NCBI RefSeq assembly: GCF_003390375.1
Contig: NZ_QUOT01000001.1
Span: 310,001 to 374,000 of the forward strand
Direction: 5' to 3'
From: Thalassotalea euphylliae
Lineage (GTDB): Bacteria; Pseudomonadota; Gammaproteobacteria; Enterobacterales; Alteromonadaceae
Length of the DNA: 64,000 bases
A program made the translations under genes and the position numbers. Shown piece by piece: positions 44,648 through 55,078 of the stretch. The notes beneath the pieces were generated by a model. It was given only the letters and a program-made list of their open reading frames with translations. It made no database searches and had not been told where the DNA came from. Position 1 is the stretch's first letter, and the number at the start of each line of letters is the position of its first letter.

Positions 44648-46686
44648 GTGCAGAAATAGATAACAATCAAAAGCAAAGCTGCCAAAGGCCGAACCGTCAA
44701 ACAAAAAGCTATCGAAAGTTCTCTGAGGCAGCAGCACGAATCTCAGACATCGCGCCAATTGATTACTTTTTTGCGAACGAACTTACCACGGCGACAGCAG
44801 CGAATGAACTGACTGCTGATGAAAAAGAGGTTTGGTATCATTTGCTAATCGCGCTTAGCGCTTCAGTGCGCGATGGTCACACTTGCTTGCCGCTAATGCA
44901 TGTTGCAGGTCAACAATTTGGCTTGGCCAGTGACGACAATGTAATTACTCATCATGGTTTTTCTTTTCCGAATGAAAAACAACTACACACTTTGCTCGCA
45001 AGCATTCCTTTCTTAGCGGCTTCGGAGCTAGGTGTAACTCAACCAAACATCTCAAACGCTGAAAAAGCAGAAGTAAATGTTGGTGGCACGTTAGCCGTGG
45101 TATTTGAGCACAACTGTTTGTATATGCGTCGCAACTATCAATTTGAGAAAGAACTGAAACTAGCATTAGTAGCCAAAACACAGCTAACGCTCGGTTACAC
45201 GCCAGCGGCAATAACTGATGTTGTTGATTCGTTATTTCCTGAAAACGGAGCTATAGAACCTAATCAAGCTACTTGTGCAAACCATGCTAACCAAGCACGA
45301 GAAGTTGACTGGCAAAAACTAGCGGTGGCTAACAGTGTTAATAAAGGGCTTAGTATTATTGCTGGTGGTCCCGGTACAGGTAAAACCTATACGGTCACAA
45401 AATTATTGGCAGCGCTGTCAATGCTTAGTCAATCGCGATTAGACATTGCACTAGTCGCACCAACAGGTAAAGCGGCGCAGCGTTTATCTGAGTCGATTCA
45501 AAATGCCGTAACCGGTTTTCGAGGCGTTATCGCAGACAATGTGCTTGATGTTATTCCAAGCAAAGCACAAACACTGCACCGTTTGCTAGGGGTGATCCCA
45601 AATCAAGTGAATTTTCGAAAAGGAAGCGATAACCCCTTAGATTACGACGTCATTATTATTGATGAAGTCTCAATGGTGGATTTGCCGCTTATGACTAGGC
45701 TATTTCGGGTAATCCCAGCTAAGTGCCAAGTGGTAATGCTAGGGGACGCCGATCAATTGCCTTCTGTTGCACTTGGCTCGGTATTAGCTGATATTGCGGT
45801 TAGGCCTCACCTTGGTTATAGCAAAGCAAACCTTAACTACCTAGCAAAAGCATGCCAACTATCGAGCGAACAAGCTAAGCAATTACCAAAAGCAAAAAAA
45901 CAGGTTGCTGATCATTTATCAATGTTGCTTAAGAGCCGTCGATTTGACGGTGAAGGCGCCATCGGTAATATCGCGATGGCAACAATTGCGGGTGAAGCGC
46001 TGCAAAGTTGGCAGTATATTAGTGTTAACAGCACAAGTCGTGACGATATTACGTTATTGCCACCTGTGATGACTCAATGGCTTAATCAGTATGTTAAACG
46101 CTACTATCAGCCAGTATTGGAGGCTGAAAACATTACACAAGCATTTGAGCGAATGAGTCAGTTTCGTATTTTGTGTGCCACAAGAGTTGGAAACGAAGGT
46201 GTTGAGGTAATTAATCAGCAAATAATCTCGCTGTTAAAAGGCAGTTACCAGCAAGATAAATTGTTCCATGGCTTACCTATTATGATCAATGAAAACCATT
46301 ACGGGCTTGGGCTGTACAATGGTGATATTGGTATTATTTGGAAAAATGCGCAGGGGCATTTAGTAGCGTATTTCGAGGATACTGCGGTAAGTGAAGGAGG
46401 CGTATCTTCGAAAAACCAGACGCCTGGTTTCAAAACTATTATTCCGTCTCGTTTACCGAGTTTTGAACCTGTCTTTGCCATGACCATTCATAAAACACAG
46501 GGCAGTGAATTTGAACACGTTGCAATGGTTCTGCCCAGTAAAGCTGATAATCAGCTACTGACGCGTGAACTAATTTATACTGGCGTTACCCGTGCAAAGA
46601 AAAAGTTAAGTTTAAGCTGTAACGAGCCAGTTTGGTATCGAGGTGTTGATGCTAAAGTTGAGCGCTACTCTAATCTTTCAATCTGA
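44644..46686 (+). CDS. recD: Exodeoxyribonuclease V alpha chain (RecD)
   Basis: The 5'-3' helicase subunit of RecBCD. The 680-residue protein has Walker A in IIAGGPGTGKTYTVTKLL (about residues 237-253), APTGKAAQRLSESI, TLHRLLGV, Walker B IIIDEVSMVDLPL, GDADQLPSVALGSVLADI and the C-terminal AMTIHKTQGSEFEHV motif. It is longer than E. coli RecD (608), mainly in the N-terminal region and around residues 395-460. The start overlaps the recB stop by 4 bp. Confidence 0.95.
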   Translation: MSAEIDNNQKQSCQRPNRQTKSYRKFSEAAARISDIAPIDYFFANELTTATAANELTADEKEVWYHLLIALSASVRDGHTCLPLMHVAGQQFGLASDDNVITHHGFSFPNEKQLHTLLASIPFLAASELGVTQPNISNAEKAEVNVGGTLAVVFEHNCLYMRRNYQFEKELKLALVAKTQLTLGYTPAAITDVVDSLFPENGAIEPNQATCANHANQAREVDWQKLAVANSVNKGLSIIAGGPGTGKTYTVTKLLAALSMLSQSRLDIALVAPTGKAAQRLSESIQNAVTGFRGVIADNVLDVIPSKAQTLHRLLGVIPNQVNFRKGSDNPLDYDVIIIDEVSMVDLPLMTRLFRVIPAKCQVVMLGDADQLPSVALGSVLADIAVRPHLGYSKANLNYLAKACQLSSEQAKQLPKAKKQVADHLSMLLKSRRFDGEGAIGNIAMATIAGEALQSWQYISVNSTSRDDITLLPPVMTQWLNQYVKRYYQPVLEAENITQAFERMSQFRILCATRVGNEGVEVINQQIISLLKGSYQQDKLFHGLPIMINENHYGLGLYNGDIGIIWKNAQGHLVAYFEDTAVSEGGVSSKNQTPGFKTIIPSRLPSFEPVFAMTIHKTQGSEFEHVAMVLPSKADNQLLTRELIYTGVTRAKKKLSLSCNEPVWYRGVDAKVERYSNLSI

Positions 46687-46768
46687 CAATGCAAGTCAAT
46701 GCACGTTTAGATTACTTTTTGAAAACTATTATTAAGAACTATTCATTGAGAATTATTTATTAAGCACT

Positions 46769-47290
46769 ATGAAAATCCAATCTGTAAACAAAACTGATTA
46801 CCGTAAAAAGCTAAATCAATTCACCATCGCTTTTGTTATTGCGTTTGCCTTGTTGGCACTTATTTTTGGTAGCCTATTTATCGCGTTATTCGCGGCGCCA
46901 ATCGTTGACCCTGAAACGCAAAGCAATTTTCGTTACAACTTAGGTGGCGTTATTCTAGCGCTTGTCACCATGGCGATGTTAATCAACAGTATAAAAAAGC
47001 ATGAGTTTTTAAAAGATATTTACTATGTTTGGCAACTCAAACAAGTGCACAACGCTATCTATCGTAAACTTGCTAAAATCAAAGCGGCACAAGCTGAAGG
47101 TGATGAAAATACACTTGTTATACTCGCGTTTTATTACCAAACACTTAAGCAAGTTTACGAGCTTGACGACAATACGTTAACGATTAACAACGTAAATTTA
47201 GAAATTGATAAATTGAAGCAGAAGTTAGGCGATGAAACGTATGAACAGCATGTTCATCAGTTCGAAAAAAGCATGCTAAATGCTTATTAA
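46769..47290 (+). CDS. DUF3087 domain-containing membrane protein
   Basis: A 173-residue protein with two N-terminal membrane segments (about residues 20-45 and 55-75), followed by a helical, charged cytoplasmic region (KQVHNAIYRKLAKIKAAQ and beyond). The start NKTDYRKKLNQF and overall plan match DUF3087, a family seen in Alteromonadales. The function is unknown. It lies 82 bp after recD, in the same orientation, and might be read from the rec operon. Confidence 0.7.
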   Translation: MKIQSVNKTDYRKKLNQFTIAFVIAFALLALIFGSLFIALFAAPIVDPETQSNFRYNLGGVILALVTMAMLINSIKKHEFLKDIYYVWQLKQVHNAIYRKLAKIKAAQAEGDENTLVILAFYYQTLKQVYELDDNTLTINNVNLEIDKLKQKLGDETYEQHVHQFEKSMLNAY

Positions 47291-47345
47291 GTAAAACTGC
47301 ATTCAAGTTGCCGAATTTTGAATAAGAATAACAAGGAGGTTTAAT

Positions 47346-47927
47346 ATGCTAGAAACAACGACTCTAACGTGTAAAAGCGTAGTACTTGCGCCGCTTGGTT
47401 TTGAACATAAAGATGCGCTACTGGACGCTGCATCAGATGGTAATCTATGGGAGCTTTGGTTTACTTCGGTACCAAACAAAGCAACTATTAGTGATTATAT
47501 TACCCAAGCACTCGCTCAACAGGAAAAAGGACTTTCGCTGCCTTTTGTCGTCATTGAAAAACACACTCAAAAAATTATCGGCACGACACGGTTTTGTAAT
47601 GCAGATAAAGTTAACAGACGACTTGAAATTGGCTTCACTTGGTATGCAAAAAGCTATCAACGCACCTCAGTAAACACTGAGTGTAAACTGTTGTTGCTAA
47701 CTCATGCGTTTGAGCATTTAAATGTGATAGCTGTTGAGTTTAGAACTCATTGGCATAACCTAAAGTCACGCAACGCCATTGCGCGCTTGGGAGCAAAGCA
47801 AGATGGGGTGCTACGAAACCACCAAAAGATGGCCGATGGCTCTTATCGTGACACAGTTGTTTTCTCTATTACTAATACAGAGTGGCTAGCCGTTAAAAAC
47901 AACCTAATGTTTAAGTTGAATAATTAA
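47346..47927 (+). CDS. GNAT-family N-acetyltransferase
   Basis: A 193-residue RimJ/RimL-like acetyltransferase that should transfer acetyl from acetyl-CoA to an amine. Visible marks are FVVIEKHTQKIIGTTRF, RRLEIGFTWYAKSYQRT (acetyl-CoA loop region), NVIAVEFRTHWHNLKSRNAI (here in two pieces) and a C-terminal ARLGAKQDGVLRNH with YRDTVVFSIT. A very strong AAGGAGG lies 6-7 nt before the ATG. Related proteins are often annotated as acting on ribosomal proteins or antibiotics; the target here is unknown. Confidence 0.85.
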   Translation: MLETTTLTCKSVVLAPLGFEHKDALLDAASDGNLWELWFTSVPNKATISDYITQALAQQEKGLSLPFVVIEKHTQKIIGTTRFCNADKVNRRLEIGFTWYAKSYQRTSVNTECKLLLLTHAFEHLNVIAVEFRTHWHNLKSRNAIARLGAKQDGVLRNHQKMADGSYRDTVVFSITNTEWLAVKNNLMFKLNN

Positions 47928-48026
47928 CCTCAGCTCTGAATAACCAATGTGCTTCTAGCGGCTATTTTTGATCTAAACCTGTGGTTAAATAGGGAAAAAG
48001 CACAGTAAGAGTTAACTTTTTTAACA

Positions 48027-48833
48027 TTACCATTTACCGCGTATTTTAAACGGTTTTTCACTGTTCGGGTTCATTTGGTTGTAGGTTTTTATTCGCTGGT
48101 TTTTGCCCGCGATAATCTTAATTTGGTACCAAGACTCTCTAGCAAGCGCAAACGCTTTGCTATGCCACCACGCGTTTTTGTATAGCTTCTTAACTGCAGC
48201 AACCGCATCGGGCGATTGCTGACTAATTTCTCTAGCCAGTGTCATCGCTGCTTCAAATGGCACATCACTGACTTTAGTGATCAAATTTAGTTTTTGTGCT
48301 TGCTTGGCGGTAATTTCTCGCCCCGTCATTGCTAGTAATTTAGCTTTATCGGTTGGTAGGTGCTCTTTTAGCGCAAGCGTACCGCCCATATCAGGAACCA
48401 AGCCCCAACGAGCTTCCATAACCGATAAAATAGCTTCTGGGTGTGCAATTCTAAAGTCACCACCGAGTGCTATTTGTAAACCACCACCCCATACTCTGCC
48501 GTGCAATACCATAATTACGGGTACAGTGATTTCTTGCCAACCAGTTGATACGTATTGTGCAAGGTTAGCGCTACCTGGGCGCCACTTAAACAACAAGGTC
48601 ACGAAGTTTTTGGCTGTGCTCATCACCGACTTAACATCAAGCCCTGTACAGAAATCAACACCTTCACCTTGCACAATAACCGCTCGAATCGCTAAGTTTT
48701 TCTTGAGTGTTTTTATTGTTGTGCGAATAGCCTTGAACATTTCAACGTTCAAAGCATTGTGTTTATCTGGGCGGTTCAACGTCACAATCGCGATATTTTC
48801 TTCAATACGGGTGGTAACAAGTTGCTGATTCAT
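48027..48833 (-). CDS. Crotonase/enoyl-CoA hydratase family protein
   Basis: A 268-residue crotonase-fold protein acting on an acyl-CoA. It has IVTLNRPDKHNALN, VDFCTGLDVKSVM (oxyanion-hole loop), VWGGGLQIALGGDFRIA (second oxyanion Gly) and MEARWGLVPDMGGTLAL. The pattern fits the general crotonase/enoyl-CoA hydratase annotation. The exact reaction (hydration, isomerisation or other) cannot be read with confidence. It is a lone gene convergent with the GNAT gene, without a clear terminator between them. Confidence 0.85.
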   Translation of the reverse strand: MNQQLVTTRIEENIAIVTLNRPDKHNALNVEMFKAIRTTIKTLKKNLAIRAVIVQGEGVDFCTGLDVKSVMSTAKNFVTLLFKWRPGSANLAQYVSTGWQEITVPVIMVLHGRVWGGGLQIALGGDFRIAHPEAILSVMEARWGLVPDMGGTLALKEHLPTDKAKLLAMTGREITAKQAQKLNLITKVSDVPFEAAMTLAREISQQSPDAVAAVKKLYKNAWWHSKAFALARESWYQIKIIAGKNQRIKTYNQMNPNSEKPFKIRGKW

Positions 48834-49065
48834 AAGTCTGTTTTAATTGTTGTAAAGTTAAAGATGACTTGTTTTGTTTTATTTAAAGTTCGAAATCATC
48901 AGGTAAGACCACTCAACATTAACTAAATCATGTCGCTAAGTAAATCATGCGATAAGTTAAATATAACTAAACCGTAGGATACCGGAGCTTGTGAAGTTAG
49001 ATTATTAGGTGTAAAACCTGATAACTAACGTACACACTGTGATGATGCATTATTTAGGAATAATT

Positions 49066-50196
49066 ATGCAAACGAATAGGCAAGCCAATAAACCAGTTAA
49101 TCAAAGAATAACGGCTAATACTTACGCTAGCACTGGCAATAAGAATAACGCCTCAAACGCATACGGCAGGTTGGCTAAATGCTTTCTTTTAGCCGCTAGC
49201 TTGAGCGCTGTGCCAACAGCTCACGCCTACGCAGAAAAACCGATAGCAATTGCCATTCACGGTGGTGCGGGCACTATCGACAAGTCAAAATTGACGCCTC
49301 AAAAGCGTGCTCAATATAATGCTGCTTTATCCGCTGCGGTTAACAAAGGTTACGAATTATTAGCGCAAGGTAAAACAAGCCAGCAAGCCGTTATTGTTGC
49401 CATTCAAATTCTTGAAGATTCGCCTTTGTTCAACGCTGGTAAGGGCGCGGTTTACACATTTGATGAAACGCACGAACTTGACGCATCTATTATGCATGGC
49501 AGAACTCTTAATGCTGGCGCGGTTGCTGGTGTGAAAACGGTGAAAAGTCCAATAGCGTTAGCACAAGCAGTAATGGAAAAGTCAGTTCACGTTATGTTAT
49601 CAGGAGAAGGGGCAGAGCAATTTGCTAAATCACAAAACCTAATGATGGTTGAAAACAGCTATTTCGACACAGAGCACAGATACAAAGCTTTGATTAGGGC
49701 GAAACAAAAGTTAGCAGAAAAAGAGCAAGAGCTTAAAGACTTTCAAGCTGCTCACCACGTATTAGATGCTGAGTATAAATTTGGCACTGTCGGTGCTGTC
49801 GCTTTGGATAAGTATGGTGATTTGGTCGCTGGCACTAGTACTGGCGGTATGACCGCTAAACGTTACGGTAGAGTAGGTGATGCGCCAATTATTGGTGCTG
49901 GCACTTATGCCAATAATGCGAGCTGTGCCGTATCAGCAACAGGGCACGGTGAGTACTTTATTCGCTATCACGTTGCCGCTGATATATGCGCGCGAATGCA
50001 ATATCAAGGGGTAAGCCTTAAACAAGCCTCAGATACCGTGGTCAATAAAGTGTTGGTAAAGGCGGGCGGTAATGGCGGTGTTATTGCGATTGATCGCAAT
50101 GGTAATATTGCCATGCCATTTAATAGTAAAGGTATGTACCGAGCAAGTCGTAAGCATGGCGAGCAAGCAAAAGTTGCTATTTTTAAAGATGAATAA
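49066..50196 (+). CDS. iaaA: Isoaspartyl peptidase/L-asparaginase (type 2, Ntn hydrolase)
   Basis: Exported hydrolase that removes isoaspartyl residues from peptides or hydrolyses asparagine. The mature part starts with KPIAIAIHGGAGTIDK and has NAGKGAVYTFDETHELDASIM and the autocleavage site FGTVGAVA, where Thr241 becomes the nucleophile. GTSTGGMTAKRYGRVGD and the TGHGEYFIRY segment complete the family pattern. I chose the ATG at 49066 with AGGAA upstream, giving 376 residues, over 49039. The hydrophobic export segment (CFLLAASLSAVPTAHA, about 38-53) follows an unusually long polar N-terminus of about 35 residues, so a later start is possible. Confidence 0.9.
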   Translation: MQTNRQANKPVNQRITANTYASTGNKNNASNAYGRLAKCFLLAASLSAVPTAHAYAEKPIAIAIHGGAGTIDKSKLTPQKRAQYNAALSAAVNKGYELLAQGKTSQQAVIVAIQILEDSPLFNAGKGAVYTFDETHELDASIMHGRTLNAGAVAGVKTVKSPIALAQAVMEKSVHVMLSGEGAEQFAKSQNLMMVENSYFDTEHRYKALIRAKQKLAEKEQELKDFQAAHHVLDAEYKFGTVGAVALDKYGDLVAGTSTGGMTAKRYGRVGDAPIIGAGTYANNASCAVSATGHGEYFIRYHVAADICARMQYQGVSLKQASDTVVNKVLVKAGGNGGVIAIDRNGNIAMPFNSKGMYRASRKHGEQAKVAIFKDE

Positions 50197-50284
50197 AAAT
50201 CTTCTGATAATGGTATGAAATCTTGAGAATTTATGTCTAAAGTTAAAGTGAAACTAGGAAGTAATTACGCAAAGAAGGTCAGTT

Positions 50285-50701
50285 ATGGAATCAGTACAAA
50301 TAAAAGAATATATGAACCATTACCCCGTGACATTCACTCCAGATATGGTGATCGAAGAAGCATCGTTTAGGTTATTAAAAACCAAACAGCTTGGTGGGCC
50401 TGTAGTTGATGAGACTAAAAAGTTAATTGGTTATTTATCTGAAAGCGACTTGCTCAAGAATATGCTGGCATCAAGCTATCATCGAGAGCATATTGCCAAC
50501 GTTGCCGATATCATGCAATGTGATGTGCTATCGGTAAAACCTTATGGCAGTGTGGTCGAACTTGCTCAGCAAATGCTTGATGAAAAACCTAAAATTTACC
50601 CTGTAGTTGACGACGATGGCATTTTGCTTGGTACGATAAGCCGTAATGATGTATTACAGGCGGTAGATCGCCATCTTAGGGTTATCTACGCTGCCAGCTA
50701 A
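50285..50701 (+). CDS. Tandem CBS-domain protein
   Basis: A 138-residue protein made only of two CBS domains (about residues 5-60 and 70-130), forming one Bateman module. It has IKEYMNHYPVTFTPDM, GGPVVDETKKLIGYLSESDLL and YPVVDDDGILLGTISRNDVL. Such modules bind adenosine nucleotides (AMP, ATP or similar) and act as regulators. The partner is unknown. It is monocistronic with a terminator downstream at 50775. Confidence 0.9.
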   Translation: MESVQIKEYMNHYPVTFTPDMVIEEASFRLLKTKQLGGPVVDETKKLIGYLSESDLLKNMLASSYHREHIANVADIMQCDVLSVKPYGSVVELAQQMLDEKPKIYPVVDDDGILLGTISRNDVLQAVDRHLRVIYAAS

Positions 50702-51012
50702 AGGCACAAACAGTAAAGGTATAAAGATAAGTCAAAAAGCTATTTGAAAAACAAAACGTAAGCTAAATCATATAAGCGGGAACCAAGTTCCCGTTTTTTA
50801 TGCCATGTACTAATTTTGTTTCTGTTTCAGGTTACTAAAGCAATTTAGCGCATACTTTGGTACTATCGCTTCCCAGTAAACAATTCGATATAAAACGCGC
50901 CGAACGCCATTGACTAATTTAACTTAGTGTTAGTCTAAAGTGGCCAACTAAACGCTAAGCAAATACTTAGCTTTGCACAACAAATACAATTCAAACTCAG
51001 CAATTCAGATTA
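50702..51012. other. Intergenic region upstream of hrpA
   Basis: About 311 bp. It carries the terminator at 50775-50800 and presumably the hrpA promoter. I see nothing else that can be supported. Confidence 0.4.
50775..50800 (+). terminator. Terminator after the CBS-domain gene
   Basis: CGGGAAC pairs with GTTCCCG around a 3-nt loop and is followed by TTTTTTA. Confidence 0.85.
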
Positions 51013-54000
51013 ATGACCAGCAATAATCACTCGACGCCCAGTCAGTCATCACCGAATCAAAAATCACCTAACCAATCAACGTCTCAACTGCACAGTCAGC
51101 TACTGACTCAACTTGACCTTGTAAAACTTGCCGACAAGGGCAGACTAAAAAAACGCATTTTTGGTACCAAGAAAATCAAAGATGTGAGTAAACGAGAAAA
51201 AGCGCTAGAAAAAATCTCGCATGCAATTGAAAAATCGATTGCCAGTAAGCAAAACAAAATAGCGAACAGGCCAAAGATTAGTTATGCCAAAGGTTTACCT
51301 GTTTCTGAGTCCGTTGATGAAATTGCAGAAGCAATTGTACACAATCAAGTGGTTATTATTGCCGGTGAAACAGGTTCAGGTAAAACTACTCAGATCCCCA
51401 AAATATGTATGGCCTTAGGTCGAGGTGTCGAAGGCATTATTGGTCACACCCAGCCACGTCGTATAGCGGCCAGAACTGTGGCAAGTCGAATTGCGGAAGA
51501 GGTTGGCTCTGAGCTTGGTAAAGCCATCGGTTATAAGGTGAGGTTTAACGATCAAGTCAGTGACGATAGCTACGTTAAGCTGATGACCGATGGTATTCTA
51601 CTTGCGGAAATGCAGCAAGATCGCTTATTGCGCCAGTACGATACGATCATCATCGATGAAGCACACGAGCGAAGCCTAAATATTGATTTTATTCTGGGCT
51701 ATCTAAAACAAATATTGCCTAAGCGCCCTGATCTTAAAGTGATCATTACCTCAGCTACCATAGATCCTGAGCGTTTTTCTAAACACTTTAATAATGCTCC
51801 AATTATTAGTGTATCTGGTCGTACTTACCCAGTAGAAATGCGCTACAGACCACTTGTAAGGGGTGATGAGTCAATTGATGTGATTTCAGGCATTACAGAA
51901 GCCGTTGATGAAGTCTCAACATTGAGTAACGGCGACATACTCATATTTCTCAATGGCGAACGAGAAATACGAGATACTGCCGCTGCACTAGAAAAACAAA
52001 ATTATCGCAATACCAACGTACTGCCACTTTATGCGCGATTAACGGTCGCAGAGCAAAACAAAATATTTCAATCCCATGCCGGACGAAATATTGTGTTAGC
52101 GACTAACGTTGCTGAAACCAGCTTAACTGTGCCAGGCATAAAGTATGTGATTGACCCTGGTACTGCCCGTATTTCTCGATATAGCTATCGAACCAAAGTA
52201 CAACGATTACCGATTGAGCCGATATCGCAGGCCAGTGCAAATCAGCGCGCTGGTCGTTGTGGTCGTGTATCGGCAGGTGTATGTATACGCCTTTATTCAG
52301 AAGATGATTTCCTTTCAAGGGATGAATTTACTGATCCAGAAATACTTCGTACAAACCTAGCAATGGTTATTTTACAAATGTTGTCGCTTGATTTAGGTGA
52401 TATTCAAGACTTCCCATTTGTACAAGCACCTGACAATCGCAATATCAATGACGGTGTGCGTTTGTTAGAAGAGTTAGCGGCTATTTCACCTGCGCCCAAA
52501 GGGGCTAGTCAACGCAAGTTAACCAAAACGGGCCAACAATTAGGACGTTTCCCTATCGATCCGCGTTTGGCAAAAATGGTGCTTACCGGTATTGAACTTG
52601 GCTGTTTAGAGCAAGTGTTTGTTATTGTAAGTGCACTGAGTATTCAAGACCCGCGCGAACGTCCTCATGAAAAACAGCAAGCTGCTGACGAAAAGCACAG
52701 CCGTTTTAAAGACAAACAGTCTGATTATAAATCGTTATTAAATTTATGGCGTTATGTACAGGCGCAGCAGCAGGCACTATCAAATAACCAGTTTCGTAAA
52801 CTGTGTCAGAAAGAATACCTTTCCTATATTCGTATTCGCGAGTGGCAAGACATCATAGCTCAGCTAAAACAAACAATTGCTGAAATGAATGTTTCGCTAA
52901 GCAGCATTGATGAAGAAGACGAGAGCCAAATGGCGATAGTCCATCAAGCGCTGCTTTCAGGGCTGTTAAGCCACATCGGCCAGTTAGACGAAAATCGCGA
53001 ATTTAAAGGGGCGCGAGGCAGTAAGTTTTATATATTCCCAGGCTCACCACTTGCGAAAAAGCCACCTAAATGGCTAATGGCAGCCGAGCTAGTCGAAACC
53101 AGTCGTTTGTTTGGTCGCATGGTGGCGAAAATTGACCCGACTTGGCTTGAATCTATGGCTGACCACTTGATTAAGCGCAGTTATAGCGAACCGCACTGGG
53201 AGAAAAAACAAGGGGCTGTTATGGCCTATGAGCAAGTATCACTTTATGGTTTGGTCATCGTGCCAAAACGCAAAGTAGTGTTTAACCAAATAGAGCCCGA
53301 CACTTGCCATGAAATTTTTATTCGGGAAGCGTTAGTTAATGGTGATAGCACCATCAAAGCGAAGTTCTTAGCGGCAAACCAAAAGCTCGTTGGAGAAATT
53401 GAAACGCTCGAGCAAAAAGCCCGTACCAAAGGCTTTTTGATTGACGAGCAACTCATGTTTGAATTCTACCAAGCGCGTATTCCACAAGAGGTTATTTGTC
53501 AGCGTAGTTTCTTGTCTTGGTGGAAAAAAGCGGAACGTGATAACGCCAAATTACTGAACTTTACCAAAGCGTTTTTATTACAGGAAGACGAAAGCAAAGT
53601 CTCTAAAACACAGTACCCTGATGTTTGGCAGCAAGACAACCTTATCATGCCGCTCACTTACCACTTTTCGCCGGGCGAAGAAGATGATGGTATTTCGGTG
53701 CACATTCCAATTGGTATTTTAAATCAGGTTCAAGCGGTCGGGTTTGATTGGTTAATTCCGGCGCTGCGTGAAGAACTGGCAATTGCCATGATCAAGGCGT
53801 TACCTAAAACGCTAAGACGAAACTTTGTACCTGCGCCCAATTACGCACAAGCAAGTTTGGCGAATATGGATGCCAATATGCCAAAAAATCAGATAAGTTT
53901 CGCAGATTCATTAGCAAAACAATTACTGCGCATGACTGGCGTGCGTCTACCTGAAGATGTTTGGGAGCAAGTTCAACTGCCTACGCATTTAACCATGAAC

Positions 54001-54993
54001 TTTAAGGTGGTCAGTGATAAAGGCAAATTGATTAAGCAGGGGCGTGATCTGGTTGAATTACAGCAAGCATTGCAAGGAAAAGTGAAATCAACAATAAAAC
54101 AAGTGGCAGAGAAGGGAATTGAGCAGTCTAACTTAACCGAATGGGATTTTGGCGACCTACCGACGGGTTACGAAAAGAAAATGGCGAATATTACCGTTAA
54201 AGCCTTTCCCGCGCTCATTGATAAGAAATCTTACGTTGCTATTGAGTTATTCGAACAACAAAGCAGTGCCGAGCAAGCCATGTTGTTAGGGGTGACTCGA
54301 TTGGTATTAATTAACATACCGTCGCCGATAAAATATTTGCAAGAAAAGCTGCCAAATAAAGCCAAACTTGGCCTGTACTTCAATCCATTTGGTTCAATTG
54401 CCGATTTACTGCAAGATTGTATTCAAGCAACAGCAGGGTATTTGATTAAGCAGCACAAGATTCCTCGCTCACAACAACAATTTAATGAACTACGTGATAT
54501 TGTTCGAGCGGAAATTGCTGATCATGTGTTAACTGCCGCTATTAAATTAGAGCGCGCGCTGAATCTGCATCACGACATACGAAAGAAGCTCAAGGGCTCA
54601 GTGCCACTTAACATGATTCAAAACCATGGCGATGTGAAAGATCAGTTAGATAAGCTTATTTTTAAAGGGTTTGTCACCACATCTGGCATTGATAAGCTGG
54701 ACGATTTAATACGTTATTTGAATGGCATATTGCGCCGCATGGAAAAAATGCCTATCGATCCTAATCAAGATCGACTAAAAATGTTGGAAGTTGAAAAGGT
54801 TAGTAAGGCGTTGGAAGCGCTGATAGCTAAGCAACGTAAAGACCAGCCGCTTGCTCCAAGCTTTATCGAATGTCGTTGGATGATTGAAGAATTACGGGTA
54901 AGTTTGTTTGCCCAAAACTTAGGAACGGCTTACCCAATATCAGTGAAACGAATAGAAAATCACCTCAAATCAATAGAATCTGACAATAGCTAA
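51013..54993 (+). CDS. hrpA: ATP-dependent RNA helicase HrpA (DEAH box)
   Basis: A 1326-residue DEAH/RHA helicase, similar in length to E. coli HrpA (1300). Motifs in order: IAGETGSGKTTQIP (about residue 115), TQPRRIAART, DEAHERSLN (about 214), SATID, TNVAETSLTVPGI and QRAGRCGR. An OB-fold and HrpA-specific C-terminal region follow. The N-terminal 20 residues are rich in Ser, Asn and Gln. HrpA helps mRNA processing and rescue of stalled ribosomes in E. coli. It stands alone. Confidence 0.95.
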   Translation: MTSNNHSTPSQSSPNQKSPNQSTSQLHSQLLTQLDLVKLADKGRLKKRIFGTKKIKDVSKREKALEKISHAIEKSIASKQNKIANRPKISYAKGLPVSESVDEIAEAIVHNQVVIIAGETGSGKTTQIPKICMALGRGVEGIIGHTQPRRIAARTVASRIAEEVGSELGKAIGYKVRFNDQVSDDSYVKLMTDGILLAEMQQDRLLRQYDTIIIDEAHERSLNIDFILGYLKQILPKRPDLKVIITSATIDPERFSKHFNNAPIISVSGRTYPVEMRYRPLVRGDESIDVISGITEAVDEVSTLSNGDILIFLNGEREIRDTAAALEKQNYRNTNVLPLYARLTVAEQNKIFQSHAGRNIVLATNVAETSLTVPGIKYVIDPGTARISRYSYRTKVQRLPIEPISQASANQRAGRCGRVSAGVCIRLYSEDDFLSRDEFTDPEILRTNLAMVILQMLSLDLGDIQDFPFVQAPDNRNINDGVRLLEELAAISPAPKGASQRKLTKTGQQLGRFPIDPRLAKMVLTGIELGCLEQVFVIVSALSIQDPRERPHEKQQAADEKHSRFKDKQSDYKSLLNLWRYVQAQQQALSNNQFRKLCQKEYLSYIRIREWQDIIAQLKQTIAEMNVSLSSIDEEDESQMAIVHQALLSGLLSHIGQLDENREFKGARGSKFYIFPGSPLAKKPPKWLMAAELVETSRLFGRMVAKIDPTWLESMADHLIKRSYSEPHWEKKQGAVMAYEQVSLYGLVIVPKRKVVFNQIEPDTCHEIFIREALVNGDSTIKAKFLAANQKLVGEIETLEQKARTKGFLIDEQLMFEFYQARIPQEVICQRSFLSWWKKAERDNAKLLNFTKAFLLQEDESKVSKTQYPDVWQQDNLIMPLTYHFSPGEEDDGISVHIPIGILNQVQAVGFDWLIPALREELAIAMIKALPKTLRRNFVPAPNYAQASLANMDANMPKNQISFADSLAKQLLRMTGVRLPEDVWEQVQLPTHLTMNFKVVSDKGKLIKQGRDLVELQQALQGKVKSTIKQVAEKGIEQSNLTEWDFGDLPTGYEKKMANITVKAFPALIDKKSYVAIELFEQQSSAEQAMLLGVTRLVLINIPSPIKYLQEKLPNKAKLGLYFNPFGSIADLLQDCIQATAGYLIKQHKIPRSQQQFNELRDIVRAEIADHVLTAAIKLERALNLHHDIRKKLKGSVPLNMIQNHGDVKDQLDKLIFKGFVTTSGIDKLDDLIRYLNGILRRMEKMPIDPNQDRLKMLEVEKVSKALEALIAKQRKDQPLAPSFIECRWMIEELRVSLFAQNLGTAYPISVKRIENHLKSIESDNS

Positions 54994-55078
54994 ATTGACA
55001 GCTATTATCATTAACAAGTATAACTAAACTGCAACTTCGAATATTTACAGAATTTATTTCGAATAAAAGGGAGAACCA

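Noticed and set aside
48277..48828. A 183-codon plus-strand ORF
   Set aside because: It lies exactly opposite the crotonase gene, has no family motif, and its Cys/Ser/Pro-rich composition is typical of an antisense shadow.
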